Positions 26,675 to 36,100 are shown, counted from the first letter of the stretch. The stretch is 61,489 nt of DNA from Desulfuromonas sp. (GCA_002869695.1 PKUD01000210.1:1-61489); one strand, 5' to 3'. Notes: a model not told the origin generated them from the letters alone. Translations and numbers: made by a program.

Positions 26675-26712
26675 GTGGGTCATTTCTTCCCAGGTGTGGA
26701 AAAATGACCCAC
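26675..26712. promoter_or_regulatory. Inverted repeat, probable enhancer for the sigma-54 activator
   Basis: GTGGGTCATTT (26675-26685) and AAATGACCCAC (26702-26712) are perfect 11-base inverted arms 16 bases apart. They lie about 125-160 bases upstream of the fdn sigma-54 start and about 90 bases before the NtrC-type regulator gene, the expected position for its binding sites. No other structure seen in the 314-base intergenic region. Confidence 0.7.
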
Positions 26713-26797
26713 TTTTCCAGCGTCACGAAAACGACTTTCAAAAAAGCACTTTTTCTGTTTACATAATCGGGACAAGGAATCTTGACAGGGGCTGGCA

Positions 26798-28168
26798 ATG
26801 GAAGAAAAAATTCTGATCTGTGACGACGAAGAGGGTATGCGCCTCTATCTCGGGAAAATACTCCGCAACTGGAACTACCAGGTGGAAAGCTTCGCCGAAC
26901 CGGAGATGCTACTCCGCTGGGCCAACGAAATGGAGAGCGTGAGCAGCTTGCTGCTGCTCGATATCAAAATGGCACAGATGGACGGAATCGAAGTTCTGCG
27001 GCGCATCAAGCAACTGCGCCCCACCCTGCCGGTGGTCATGATGACCGGTCACGGGACCATCGAATCCGCGGTGGAGGCGATGAAGCTGGGGGCCTACGAT
27101 TACCTGACCAAACCCTTTCCCCAGGAAAAACTGCTGGCGATGGTCCGGCACTGCCTGGAAGCACAACGCCTGCGCGAAGAGAACAACATTCTGAAACGGG
27201 AGATCCGGGAGCACCACATCCCCGCGCCCCCGGTTTTCCAAAGCAGCCGCTTCGGCGAAGTCCTGCAGATGGCCCAGGATGTGGCCGACAGCGACGCTGC
27301 AATTCTTATCCTGGGAGAGAGCGGCACCGGCAAAGAGCTGATTGCCAGCACGATCAATTACGCCAGTCACCGGGCCGAGCAAAGGTTCCTGACCGTCAAC
27401 TGCGCGGCCCTCTCGGAAAACCTGCTGGAAAGCCAGTTGTTCGGTCACCTCAAGGGAGCATTTACCGGGGCAACCCAGACCCAGAAGGGCCTGCTCGAAG
27501 AGGCAGATGGGGGCACCCTCTTCCTGGATGAGATCGGGGAACTCAGCCCCGCGCTCCAGGCCAAGCTGCTTCGCGTGCTGCAGTTCGGTGAGCTCCTGCC
27601 GGTTGGTTCGACCAAACCCCGCCAGGTCGATGTCCGCTTTCTCGCGGCCACCAATAAAAACCTGGAACAGGAGATCGTCAAGGGGAACTTCCGGGAGGAC
27701 CTATACTACCGAATCAACGTCATCAGCCTCGAACTCCCCCCGCTGCGCGAAAGGGTGGAAGATATTGAGCCGTTGGCCAGGCACTTTCTCGACCTGATGG
27801 CCCCCAAACTCCGCTATCCTCTGCCGTCCATCCAACCCGCTGCGATGACGGCAATGCAGCACTATCATTGGCCGGGCAATGTACGCGAACTGGAGAACGT
27901 TATCTCCCGCTGCGTCATTCTCTCTCGCGGGAAGCCGATTGGTGTTGAGCTGCTGCCATTCAACACTGATTTATCCAGTCAATTGCAGTTACCAGCCGAC
28001 TCACCCTTCACCCTGCGTGAGGCGGAAAAGATCCAGGTAATTCGAGCTCTTGAGCAGACCGCATGGAACAAGAGGCGGGCCGCACAGCTGCTCGAAACCT
28101 CAAGAAAAACCCTTGACCGCAAGATTAAAGAATACGACCTCACCCAGGAATCGACAGCGGAAAGATGA
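26798..28168 (+). CDS. Sigma-54-dependent response regulator (NtrC family)
   Basis: 456 residues. Receiver domain 1-120 with Asp55 and Lys in TKPF; AAA+ domain with Walker A GESGTGKE (173-180), GAFTGA (220-225, the sigma-54 contact loop), Walker B GGTLFLDEIG, and a C-terminal Fis-type helix-turn-helix (AAQLLETSRKTLDRKIKEY). It should bind the inverted repeat 26675-26712 and activate the divergent fdn operon, and perhaps itself. The kinase gene follows with an ATGA overlap. The signal is unknown; formate or a cofactor state would make sense but is inference. Confidence 0.95.
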   Translation: MEEKILICDDEEGMRLYLGKILRNWNYQVESFAEPEMLLRWANEMESVSSLLLLDIKMAQMDGIEVLRRIKQLRPTLPVVMMTGHGTIESAVEAMKLGAYDYLTKPFPQEKLLAMVRHCLEAQRLREENNILKREIREHHIPAPPVFQSSRFGEVLQMAQDVADSDAAILILGESGTGKELIASTINYASHRAEQRFLTVNCAALSENLLESQLFGHLKGAFTGATQTQKGLLEEADGGTLFLDEIGELSPALQAKLLRVLQFGELLPVGSTKPRQVDVRFLAATNKNLEQEIVKGNFREDLYYRINVISLELPPLRERVEDIEPLARHFLDLMAPKLRYPLPSIQPAAMTAMQHYHWPGNVRELENVISRCVILSRGKPIGVELLPFNTDLSSQLQLPADSPFTLREAEKIQVIRALEQTAWNKRRAAQLLETSRKTLDRKIKEYDLTQESTAER

Positions 28169-30132
28169 AATCCGTTGCGGAAAAAGGCATATCGATCCGG
28201 GGCAAAATGACCCTGGCGGCCCTCGTCCCCCTGGTAACGATCCTGTTACTGGTCTCCTTCGCCGCTTTTTACCTGATCAACGGGTGGATCGTCGGTAACA
28301 CCCAGCAGCAGATCCGCAATGACTTAAGCGCAGCGCACGAGGTCCTGCATCACGAGGAGCTGCGCATCAACAATATCGTGCGCTTTACCGTCAGTATGGA
28401 CAGACTGACCGAGGCCCTGACCGCAGGCGATATACAGTTTATCAGCGAAGAGCTCGATACTATTCGCCAACGCGAAGGGCTCGACCTGCTGACGCTGACC
28501 GATAAAACCGGCAAAATTTTCCGGGCTGAAGACGTTGACGACGCGGGCTCTCCTCTCTCCTTCACCTGGCAGGTTCTGCGCGGCGATGAGTTCTCCGGGA
28601 CGGTCCTGTTAACTCCCGCTGAAATGCTCCGCGAAGCTCCTGACCTCGCGGAACGGGCAGTGATCCGGCATAATGAGAGACCCGGCACCGCTGAGCAGCG
28701 GGGCATGGTCCTGATCGGTGCTGCTCCGCTGCGCAACCGACAGCAGGAGGTTATCGGCTGCCTTTACGGGGGCATTTTGTTAAATGGAAACCTGCCGCTG
28801 ATAGATCGGATCAAAGATGTTGTCTATGGAGAGAAACGTTACCAAGGAACCGAGGTCGGCAGTGCCACAATATTTCTTGAAGGGCTGAGAATTGCCACCA
28901 CTATCCGCCTGAAAAACGGCGACAGAGCGCTGGGCACGCAGATCTCGCAGGAAGTGGCCGACGCCGTTCTCGAACAAAAACAGACCTGGCTGGCGCGCGC
29001 CAGGGTCGTCGACGAATGGTATTTGACCGCCTATGAACCGATCCTAGGCCCGGGAGGACAGGCGGTCGGAGTCCTTTACGTGGGTCAGCTCGAAGAGCCA
29101 TTCAACGCGCTGAAGCGGAAAATTGCACTGCTGTTAGTGGGACTGCTGTTGCTCGGCGGCACCCTAGGCCTGCTGATCAGCCTTGCCATCGCCCGCCGCC
29201 TGTCCCGCCCTCTGCTGGAGCTGGCGGCCTCCGCAAAACGGGTTGCCGCCGGAGACACGGAAATTCTCCTGCCAATCACCAGCCGGGACGAGGTCGGCCA
29301 CCTCACTAAAACCTTCAACCAGATGACCGCGACACTGCGCGAAAGAGACCAGCGTCTGCTTGGCCTGAACCGTGAGTTGGAAGAAAAAGTTCGCCAACGC
29401 ACTACCGAACTTGAAGAGAAGGGGTTGCAACTCATAAAGGCCCAGGAGAAATTGCTGCGCAACGAAAAGCTGGCCGCCATCGGCTCCCTTGCCGCAGGGG
29501 TGGCCCACGAAATCAACAACCCGACGGCTATTATCCGCGGGAATGTCGAACTGCTGCAGATGATCCTAGCTGACGGAGCCCCCGGCCGCGAAGAATCCGA
29601 CGAAATCTTGAAACAGACGGAACGGGTTTCGATGATCACGCGAAACCTGCTCAGCTTTGCCCACGAACAGATGGTCACCCCGGAGCAGGTCCACCTGAAT
29701 GACCTTGTGGATGAGATCTTAAGCCAGCTCAGCCATCAGGTCAGCTTGAGTGAAATTCAGATCGAGAAGGAGTTTTCTCCATCCCTGCCGCCAATCGAAG
29801 GAGACCGGGAACGTTTGCGCCAGGTATTTACCAACGTGCTGCTAAATGCAGTTCAGGCGATGAATGGCCGGGGAACCCTGTCCCTCGGCAGTCACGCTGA
29901 TCATCGTGATGTGTGCATCACAATTCAAGACAACGGCCCCGGTCTTGCTGATGATGTGAAGGAAAAAATCTTTAATCCCTTTTTCACCACCAAGAGCAAC
30001 GGCACCGGACTGGGGTTATCGGTCTCCTACGGAATTGTGCAGGCTCATGGCGGCTCCATTGACGTCTCTTCCCGCGAAGGGCAAGGGGCTGTTTTTCAGG
30101 TCCGCCTACCGCTACCGAACGCGTTTTCCTGA
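28165..30132 (+). CDS. Membrane sensor histidine kinase, partner of the NtrC-type regulator
   Basis: 655 residues. Two membrane segments (about 18-42 and 320-344) bracket a periplasmic domain of about 275 residues with a Cache-like pattern. HAMP follows (345-397), then a coiled segment, HisKA with His448 (AGVAHEINNP), and HATPase (DNGPGLADD, GTGLGLSVSYG). It phosphorylates the regulator at 26798-28168, whose stop it overlaps by ATGA. The periplasmic ligand cannot be read from the sequence. Confidence 0.93.
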   Translation: MKSVAEKGISIRGKMTLAALVPLVTILLLVSFAAFYLINGWIVGNTQQQIRNDLSAAHEVLHHEELRINNIVRFTVSMDRLTEALTAGDIQFISEELDTIRQREGLDLLTLTDKTGKIFRAEDVDDAGSPLSFTWQVLRGDEFSGTVLLTPAEMLREAPDLAERAVIRHNERPGTAEQRGMVLIGAAPLRNRQQEVIGCLYGGILLNGNLPLIDRIKDVVYGEKRYQGTEVGSATIFLEGLRIATTIRLKNGDRALGTQISQEVADAVLEQKQTWLARARVVDEWYLTAYEPILGPGGQAVGVLYVGQLEEPFNALKRKIALLLVGLLLLGGTLGLLISLAIARRLSRPLLELAASAKRVAAGDTEILLPITSRDEVGHLTKTFNQMTATLRERDQRLLGLNRELEEKVRQRTTELEEKGLQLIKAQEKLLRNEKLAAIGSLAAGVAHEINNPTAIIRGNVELLQMILADGAPGREESDEILKQTERVSMITRNLLSFAHEQMVTPEQVHLNDLVDEILSQLSHQVSLSEIQIEKEFSPSLPPIEGDRERLRQVFTNVLLNAVQAMNGRGTLSLGSHADHRDVCITIQDNGPGLADDVKEKIFNPFFTTKSNGTGLGLSVSYGIVQAHGGSIDVSSREGQGAVFQVRLPLPNAFS

Positions 30133-30190
30133 AATTCACGACACCAGTCACCCGCTCAGAACGTATCAACAGCCAGGAAAGGGTAATCCA

Positions 30191-30385
30191 TTGAAAAAGA
30201 ATAAAAAACAGGACAGCGTGGTCAAGGAAGCCTGGGACAACATGTCCAACGACATGTCAAGGCTACTGCCGCAAAAACTGCAGAAGCGTGAAGGAAAGAA
30301 AAAGTTTTTCATTCTCCTCGCCATTATTGAATTGCTGGTCCTTGGCGCGGTGGGGAAGTTTCTCTATGACTGGCTTCTGGGTTAA
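30191..30385 (+). CDS. Small tail-anchored membrane protein
   Basis: 64 residues, not recognised. Lys-rich cytoplasmic N-terminus with KREGKKK before a single C-terminal hydrophobic segment (about 41-62, FFILLAIIELLVLGAVGKFLY), giving a tail-anchored layout. The start is TTG 30191 behind AAAGG; an ATG 17 codons later is an alternative that keeps the helix. It lies 58 bases after the kinase and could be its accessory protein. Support is modest. Confidence 0.5.
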   Translation: MKKNKKQDSVVKEAWDNMSNDMSRLLPQKLQKREGKKKFFILLAIIELLVLGAVGKFLYDWLLG

Positions 30386-30567
30386 CTCCTCCCGCCAATA
30401 AAAACGTAAACGATCTGCAAACAGGGGCGCAGCAGAGAAAAAAGAGTTAAAAATCCTCATTCCGGAGTTCATCCCACCCCTCACCTTATTCCTGTTTAAA
30501 TCAGATTTTCCCACCACTTATCTTGACGATCGCTCCCATAGTGATAAGAGTTGGTAAGGAGCACGCG

Positions 30568-31248
30568 ATGCGTCATGGCAGAATCGAAAACATGCTGCGG
30601 ACCATCGAATCGGAGACCGAATTCACCAAAGACCTGACCGGTCGTACCTGACTCGATCCGCGCGTGATGGAGGCGATGAAACATGTCCCCAGGGACGAGT
30701 TTGTCCCCCGCGCGATGAAATTCAAAGCCTTCAGCAATAACGCTCTGCCGATCGGTGAAGGACAGACCATCTCCCAGCCGTTCATCGTCGCCCTGATGAC
30801 CGATCTGCTCGAAACGCAACAAGATCACCGTATCCTCGAAATTGGCACCGGTTCGGGCTACCAGGCCGCCATCCTGTCCCGACTGGTCAAGCATGTTTAC
30901 AGTCTGGAGATCGTCCCCGCTCTGGCAGAGCAAGCAAGGCAAAAGCTGAGCAAGTTGGGGTACGACAATGTCGAGGTGAAGATCGGCGATGGTCATAGCG
31001 GCTGGCCTGCGCAGGCCCCTTATGACGGGATCATCATCACCGCCGCCGCCAGCCACCTGCCGCCGAAACTTCTGGAGCAGTTGAAACCGGGCGGCCGATT
31101 GGTTATCCCGCTCGGCATGCCCTACATGCACCAGGAGTTGCTGCTGGTTAGCAAGGACCTGAATGGGCAGTGCCACACCAGGGATATCCTCGGGGTGGTT
31201 TTCGTACCGATGATCGGGGGCTCCGAAGAGACACTGCCCGAACACTGA
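30568..31248 (+). CDS. pcm: Protein-L-isoaspartate O-methyltransferase with an in-frame UGA at codon 28
   Basis: 226 codons if the UGA at 30649-30651 is read through. Repairs isoaspartyl residues using SAM. The frame MRHGRIENMLRTIESETEF runs into ...DLTGRT-UGA-LDPRVMEAMKHVPRDEFVP, a well-conserved start of this subfamily, then GQTISQPFIVALMTDLL, EIGTGSGYQ (SAM motif I) and the late KPGGRLVIPLG. The UGA falls at a variable position in a segment that is not catalytic, and I find no SECIS meeting the usual rules. So it is a nonsense mutation (for example CGA to TGA) with possible restart at GTG 30664 or ATG 30667, a sequencing error, or a rare Sec. The part after the UGA lacks only the N-terminal helix. 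Confidence 0.8.
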
Positions 31249-31276
31249 ACACTAGAGATTCCCTAAGGAGGTACAG

Positions 31277-31726
31277 ATGTTTGTAGGTGAATATTGCAAC
31301 CGCGAAGTGATTATTACCGATCGAGAGACCTCCATTCTCGAAGCGACGCAGCTGATGCGCCGGCATCATGTCGGCTCATTGGTTGTCGTCGATGAGAAAG
31401 AAGGCAAAAGGTTTCCGGTCGGGATCATCACTGATCGGGACATCGTGGTAGAACTGCTGGCTGCGGAAATCGACCTGCAGAGCGTCTCCATCGGCGATGC
31501 CATGAGCTATGAGTTGATTACCGTGACCGAGCAGGACGACATTATGGAGACGGTGGAGAAGATGCGCGGCTGGGGCGTACGACGACTTCCGGTGGTCAAT
31601 AGTGAGGGCGCCATCGTCGGAATTTTCGCTGCAGACGACATGATCGAACTGATCGCAGAGCTATTGGCCAGTGTGGCGAAACTTGTCAGTGTCGAGCGGC
31701 TTCGCGAACAAGCCCGAAGGAGCTAA
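31277..31726 (+). CDS. Two-CBS-domain protein
   Basis: 149 residues consisting of a CBS pair: residues about 7-65 (VIITDRETSILEATQLM, GIITDRDIV) and 76-130 (SYELITVTEQDDIMETV, GIFAADDM). CBS pairs bind adenosyl nucleotides and regulate partner proteins or act as energy sensors. No other domain is fused, so the partner is unknown. AAGGAGG precedes the ATG. It ends with no gap to the convergent cation transporter gene (its stop ends at 31726, the other stop begins at 31727). Confidence 0.85.
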   Translation: MFVGEYCNREVIITDRETSILEATQLMRRHHVGSLVVVDEKEGKRFPVGIITDRDIVVELLAAEIDLQSVSIGDAMSYELITVTEQDDIMETVEKMRGWGVRRLPVVNSEGAIVGIFAADDMIELIAELLASVAKLVSVERLREQARRS

Positions 31727-32677
31727 TCAGGAAAGCGAAGATTGAGGCGCGCCAGCCGCTGCCGGAGGTTGCGTCCGACGCGCCTCGGCTTCAATAAAAA
31801 CCCGCTTTACGCTTGGCCAGTTTTTTTTGATCTGTGCATCAAGTTCGACGATGTTTTTCTCCATTTCGCTCGTCGCGATCCGGTCCGAAAAATCTACGCT
31901 CAGGTTGACCAAAATAAATTGCGGTCCCATGTGCATGGTCAGAACTTCGTTGACATGCTCGACCTGCGGGAAGCCTGAGACTATTTCACGGATACCGGCA
32001 ACAACTTTGAGATTGGCACTTTCGCCGATCAGCAGACCCTTGGTTTCATAAGCCAGCCAGATAGCGGTCCCACCGAGGATCAGACCGATGACAATTGACG
32101 CGAGGCCGTCATAGATGAGATTTCCGGTTATCTCGGAAAGGAAGACGCCAAAGAACGCGACCAGCAGACCGAGCATCGCCGCCGAGTCTTCAAACAGCAC
32201 GACAAAGGTGGTCGGATCCTTCCCTTTTTGGACAGCTTCGAGATATCCCCATTTCCCCTTGGCGCGGGAAAACTCAGTCAGCGCGAAATAGAGCGCTGCA
32301 CCCTCAAACAGCATCGCCAGTCCGAGTACGACATAGTTGATGTAGGGATTCTGAATCGGGGTCGGCTGGGCCAGCTGGTGGAGCCCTTCATAAACGGATA
32401 CACCTGCGCCGACGGCAAAAATCAGCAGGGCAACCACAAAGCTCCAGAAATAGACCTCCTTGCCATACCCAAAAGGAAACCCCTCGTCCGCCGGTTTTTT
32501 CGCCCGGTGCAGGCCGAGCAGCAGGAGCAGCTGATTTCCGGTGTCGACCACCGAGTGGATGCCCTCCGAGAGCATCGCCGAACTACCGGTCATAACGGCT
32601 GCGATAAATTTGGTGATCGCGACCAGGGCATTGCCGATCAGGGCGGCATAGATGATTTTTTTCGATGAGCCGGCCAC
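31727..32677 (-). CDS. Cation diffusion facilitator (CDF) family transporter
   Basis: 316 residues, inner-membrane metal/proton antiporter. Five to six membrane segments with the metal motifs SEGIHSVVDTGNQ (about 35-48) and FEDSAAMLGLLVA (about 157-169), and a C-terminal cytoplasmic domain (residues about 205-300). Members export Zn, Fe, Mn or Co; the site here does not tell which. I chose GTG 32677 because GGAGG lies five bases upstream and relatives start MAGSSKK; an ATG four codons earlier lacks a ribosome site. Monocistronic. Confidence 0.88.
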   Translation of the reverse strand: MAGSSKKIIYAALIGNALVAITKFIAAVMTGSSAMLSEGIHSVVDTGNQLLLLLGLHRAKKPADEGFPFGYGKEVYFWSFVVALLIFAVGAGVSVYEGLHQLAQPTPIQNPYINYVVLGLAMLFEGAALYFALTEFSRAKGKWGYLEAVQKGKDPTTFVVLFEDSAAMLGLLVAFFGVFLSEITGNLIYDGLASIVIGLILGGTAIWLAYETKGLLIGESANLKVVAGIREIVSGFPQVEHVNEVLTMHMGPQFILVNLSVDFSDRIATSEMEKNIVELDAQIKKNWPSVKRVFIEAEARRTQPPAAAGAPQSSLS

Positions 32678-32817
32678 GCAGACCTCCATGCTTAGATCAT
32701 TTATCCCGAGGAAACCACAACGAAAAGGTTCCTGAACAGGAAGGTAACATAGTTACTCCCCTTGCCAAATATTTTCACCATTGAGCAGCATTTTTACATA
32801 TCTTCACAGGGCAGAGC

Positions 32818-32846
32818 TTGACAATGTTTTAAACGAATGTTTTAAA
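32818..32846 (+). promoter_or_regulatory. TetR-gene promoter with overlapping 11-bp direct repeat operator
   Basis: TTGACA (32818-32823), 17 bases, TTTAAA (32841-32846). The 11-base direct repeat AATGTTTTAAA occurs at 32823-32833 and 32836-32846 inside this promoter, placing an operator for the TetR protein across it. Predicted target: the TetR-RND operon. Confidence 0.6.
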
Positions 32847-32877
32847 TGACCGTATAACCTTCAACTCAGGACGGACC

Positions 32878-33513
32878 ATGTCTCAATCAGACACTAAAAT
32901 CCGCATCCTCGATGCGGCAGAGCACCTGTTCGCCAGGCACGGCTTTCATAACACCTCTATGCGTGCCATCACCAGCGAGGCTGAGGCAAACCTGGCCGCG
33001 GCAAACTATCACTTCGGCTCGAAAGAAGCCCTTTTACAGGCAGTTTTCGAACGCCGCCTGGTGCCTCTGAACCAGCAGCGCACTGAGCGACTGCGACATA
33101 TTGTGGGGCAGGCCGAGCAGGCGGGAATACTGCCAGACGTCAGAGACCTGATGCGGGCCTTTATCGAACCGACCCTGACGTTCCGTAACCAGGATCACGG
33201 CACCCGCGCGTTTGTCTCGCTGATCGGCAGATCAATGGTGGAAATGGACTCGACAAGTCGCGACTGCTTCATCCCCCTGATCGAACCTTTGTTCAAACTG
33301 CTGTTCACCAGCCTGCAACGCGCGCTGCCACACCTGCCACCGGCCATCCTGCTGACCCGGTTGCAATTCGCCATGGGCGCCATGGGACGCACCTTGTGCG
33401 CTCCGGATCAGACGCCGCTGCAGGTCGATGTCGAGTCTTCTCCCTCCAATTCCGAAGCGGTCGCCGAAGCCCTGATCGGGTTTGTCAGTGCCGGACTGGA
33501 GGCGCCATGCTGA
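32878..33513 (+). CDS. TetR/AcrR-family transcriptional regulator
   Basis: 211 residues. N-terminal helix-turn-helix (residues about 8-52: RILDAAEHLFARHGFHNTSMRAI..., NYHFGSKEALL) is the TetR signature; the C-terminal ligand domain resembles those of efflux regulators and is not alike to any named ligand class. Stop overlaps the start of the outer-membrane gene, so it heads the efflux operon and very probably represses it, de-repressed by a drug, detergent or metabolite. Confidence 0.92.
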   Translation: MSQSDTKIRILDAAEHLFARHGFHNTSMRAITSEAEANLAAANYHFGSKEALLQAVFERRLVPLNQQRTERLRHIVGQAEQAGILPDVRDLMRAFIEPTLTFRNQDHGTRAFVSLIGRSMVEMDSTSRDCFIPLIEPLFKLLFTSLQRALPHLPPAILLTRLQFAMGAMGRTLCAPDQTPLQVDVESSPSNSEAVAEALIGFVSAGLEAPC

Positions 33514-34928
33514 AATTCATTCCTCTCCTGATCGGCGTCCTGCTGCTGACCGGCTGCAGCATGCACCAGCCACAAGAGGTCGGGCTACCGGCCGAGCTCC
33601 CTGAACAGTACCTGGAACAGCCCTCTGCAGTAAATAAAACTGCCAGCCCGGAACGCTGGTGGCTGAGCTTCAACGATCCCCAGCTTGATCTGCTGATGAA
33701 TGAACTGTTTGCCGAAAACCTGCAGTTGGCGCAGGCCTTTGCCCGCCTTGAACAGTCCCGTGCGGTGCTCGGCTCTGTGAACAGCAACCGCTATCCGTCC
33801 CTCAATCTCGAAGGCCAAGCGGGTCGTTCCCGGCGACCTCAGCTGAGTGGTGACTTTACCGGCGACAACTGGCAGCTGGCGGCTTCGGCCGCCTTTGAAG
33901 TCGACCTGTGGAACCGGTTGAAATCACAAAGGGCCGCCGCGGAAAAAGACTTCGCTGCCGTGCTTGAAGACCTGAACACCCTCTACCTGGGCCTGTCGGC
34001 GCAACTGGCCGATCTTTATTACCAGGCGGTGGCCCTGCGCGCTCAGCTCGAACTAACCGATCGGACCATCAGATCTTCCAGGGAGACGCTGGCTCTGGTC
34101 GAGCGGCGTTATCAGAAAGGGCTGGTCCAGTCCATCGATGTCTACCAGGCTCGCCAGAGCCTGACCGGGGCGCGCGCCATCCGTCACCTCAATGAAGCGA
34201 ATCTGGCCGTCATGGAACATGCCATCTCAGTTCTGCTCGGCCGTTACCCGGACCGGGACAGCAGCGGCAAGTTGGCTCTTATTCCTTCCACGCCAGAGGC
34301 TTTTCCGGCCGGCTTACCCGCCGAACTGATTGCCAAACGCCCCGACCTACAGGCGGCTTTACGCCGCATCGAAGCGGCTGACGCCAGAATTGCGACAGCA
34401 ATCACCGAACGTTTCCCGCGCATCAACCTGATCGGCAGCTACGGCCGCAGCAGCCAGGATGTCTCAGCCGGTCTGATTGAAGGAAATTTCTGGAGCTTCC
34501 TTGGCCAGTTGACCATGCCGGTTCTCGATGCAGGCCGCCGCAAAGCCGAGGTCGAGCGCAGTCGTGCCGTGCTGGAACAAGCGGTAGCCGCTTACCAACA
34601 GCAGGTTCTGGTTGCGTTCCGTGAGGTTGAGGATGCGCTAGCGCGCAACCGGACGACCGAATTGCGCATTGAGCAACTGGTTGCCACCGAGTCGTCGACC
34701 GCGGCCACCTTAAGACTTGCCACCAATCGTTATCGGTCCGGACTGACCGACTACCTGCCGGTACTGAACGCCCAGCGCACCCATTTCGAGGTTCAGAGTC
34801 GCCTGCTCTCCGCCCGTCAGCAGCTGCTGACGGAAAGGATCAGCCTGGCCCGCGCGCTCGGCGGCAACTGGATGCCTGCTGAAATAGCGAATCGCCTCAA
34901 CCCTGAAAAGGCAGAAAATCATGAGTAA
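33507..34928 (+). CDS. RND efflux outer-membrane factor (NodT/OprM family lipoprotein)
   Basis: 473 residues. Signal peptide with lipobox LLTGC (Cys17), then two OEP repeats with long helices (residues about 60-270 and 280-465). TolC-like trimeric channel partner of the adaptor and pump encoded next. ATG 33507 overlaps the TetR stop, and the longer frame start is inside that gene and rejected. Confidence 0.92.
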   Translation: MLKFIPLLIGVLLLTGCSMHQPQEVGLPAELPEQYLEQPSAVNKTASPERWWLSFNDPQLDLLMNELFAENLQLAQAFARLEQSRAVLGSVNSNRYPSLNLEGQAGRSRRPQLSGDFTGDNWQLAASAAFEVDLWNRLKSQRAAAEKDFAAVLEDLNTLYLGLSAQLADLYYQAVALRAQLELTDRTIRSSRETLALVERRYQKGLVQSIDVYQARQSLTGARAIRHLNEANLAVMEHAISVLLGRYPDRDSSGKLALIPSTPEAFPAGLPAELIAKRPDLQAALRRIEAADARIATAITERFPRINLIGSYGRSSQDVSAGLIEGNFWSFLGQLTMPVLDAGRRKAEVERSRAVLEQAVAAYQQQVLVAFREVEDALARNRTTELRIEQLVATESSTAATLRLATNRYRSGLTDYLPVLNAQRTHFEVQSRLLSARQQLLTERISLARALGGNWMPAEIANRLNPEKAENHE

Positions 34929-36096
34929 ACGAAGCCTGTTCCTGAAAATTATTCTCCCCCTGCTGATTATTGCCGTCGGCGTGGCCGGTTTTAAAATACT
35001 GATGACTATGCAGGCCCCGCCAAAGAAGCAATCTGCACCGGAAAAAGGTTTGCTGGTCGATGTGATCCAGGTGGCGAGCGAACCCCATCTGGTCAACGTC
35101 CATGCCACCGGCACGGTACAGCCAAGCATGGAAATCTCACTGGTTCCGGAAGTCAGCGGCAAGGTGACCTGGCTGTCGCCGAACCTTGTCAGCGGTGGAT
35201 TCCTGCGTCAAGGTGAGAAAATTCTGGTCATCGACCAACGTGATTATCAGCTGGCGCTCGATCAAGCCCAGGCAGACCTTGCCCGTGTCGAGGTTTCTCT
35301 GCAGACCGAACAGCAGCAGGCGCAGATCGCCCTGGAAGAATGGCAACTCCTGGAGCTGGCCGACAAGGGCGAGCCGAGCCCGCTGGTCCTGCGTGAACCA
35401 CAACTGCAACGGGAGCAGGCCAACCGTGCCGCAGCGCAGGCCGGGCTGGAAAAAGCCAGGCTCAACTTGCAGCGCACCGTATTGTATGCACCCTTCAATT
35501 GTCGGGTCCGAACCGAACAGGTCGATCCTGGTCAGTATCTGCGCGCTGGTACCGCAATTGCGACGCTGGCGGGCACCGACCGGGTGGAAATCAATGTCCC
35601 CCTGCCGCTGAATGAACTGCAATGGCTGGACATCCCGCGGGCCGGCCAGAATATTTCAGGCGCAGCGGCGACAATATCACTACAGTCTGCCAAGCAGACT
35701 TACCGCTGGAACGGACGCATCGTCCGCTCACTGGGCGAGGTCGATATGAACAGTCAAATGGCAACCGTTGTGGTGGCGGTAGATGACCCCTACCGGCAAC
35801 AGGGCTCCGAAAGCGTGCCGTTCGACCTGGCGGTGGGACTGTTCGTCGATATCTCCCTGCACGGTAAGCGGTTGCCGGACATCGTTACCATCCCGCGCCG
35901 GGCGTTGCGAGAAAACAACAGCGTCTGGATTGCCGACCAGGAAGATCGACTTCAGATTCGGCCGGTCAATATTCTCCGCCGTGAGCGGGACATGCTGCTG
36001 ATCGATGCCGGCGTGGTTGCTGGAGAAAGATTGATCCTGACCACTCTTGACGGTGCGGCGAATGGCCTGCAGCTTCGCCCGGTAGAGCAGGAGTAG
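34921..36096 (+). CDS. RND efflux periplasmic adaptor (HlyD/AcrA family)
   Basis: 391 residues. An N-terminal signal anchor (about 8-25), then lipoyl-type and beta-barrel parts: VEVSLQTEQQQAQIALEEW helical hairpin (about 120-190), RTVLYAPFNCRVRTEQVDPGQYLRAGT (about 188-215). Joins the outer-membrane channel to the pump. Its ATG overlaps the previous gene by eight bases. Confidence 0.92.
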   Translation: MSKRSLFLKIILPLLIIAVGVAGFKILMTMQAPPKKQSAPEKGLLVDVIQVASEPHLVNVHATGTVQPSMEISLVPEVSGKVTWLSPNLVSGGFLRQGEKILVIDQRDYQLALDQAQADLARVEVSLQTEQQQAQIALEEWQLLELADKGEPSPLVLREPQLQREQANRAAAQAGLEKARLNLQRTVLYAPFNCRVRTEQVDPGQYLRAGTAIATLAGTDRVEINVPLPLNELQWLDIPRAGQNISGAAATISLQSAKQTYRWNGRIVRSLGEVDMNSQMATVVVAVDDPYRQQGSESVPFDLAVGLFVDISLHGKRLPDIVTIPRRALRENNSVWIADQEDRLQIRPVNILRRERDMLLIDAGVVAGERLILTTLDGAANGLQLRPVEQE

Positions 36097-36100
36097 CGCG

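Noticed and set aside
26502-26798. 98-residue frame in the fdn upstream region
   Set aside because: It covers the sigma-54 promoter and enhancer repeat, and has no ribosome site or recognisable domain.
30649-30720. Possible SECIS after the pcm UGA
   Set aside because: The best local stems either start too close to the UGA (about 10 bases) or have a loop without G in the first two positions, so Sec is not supported.
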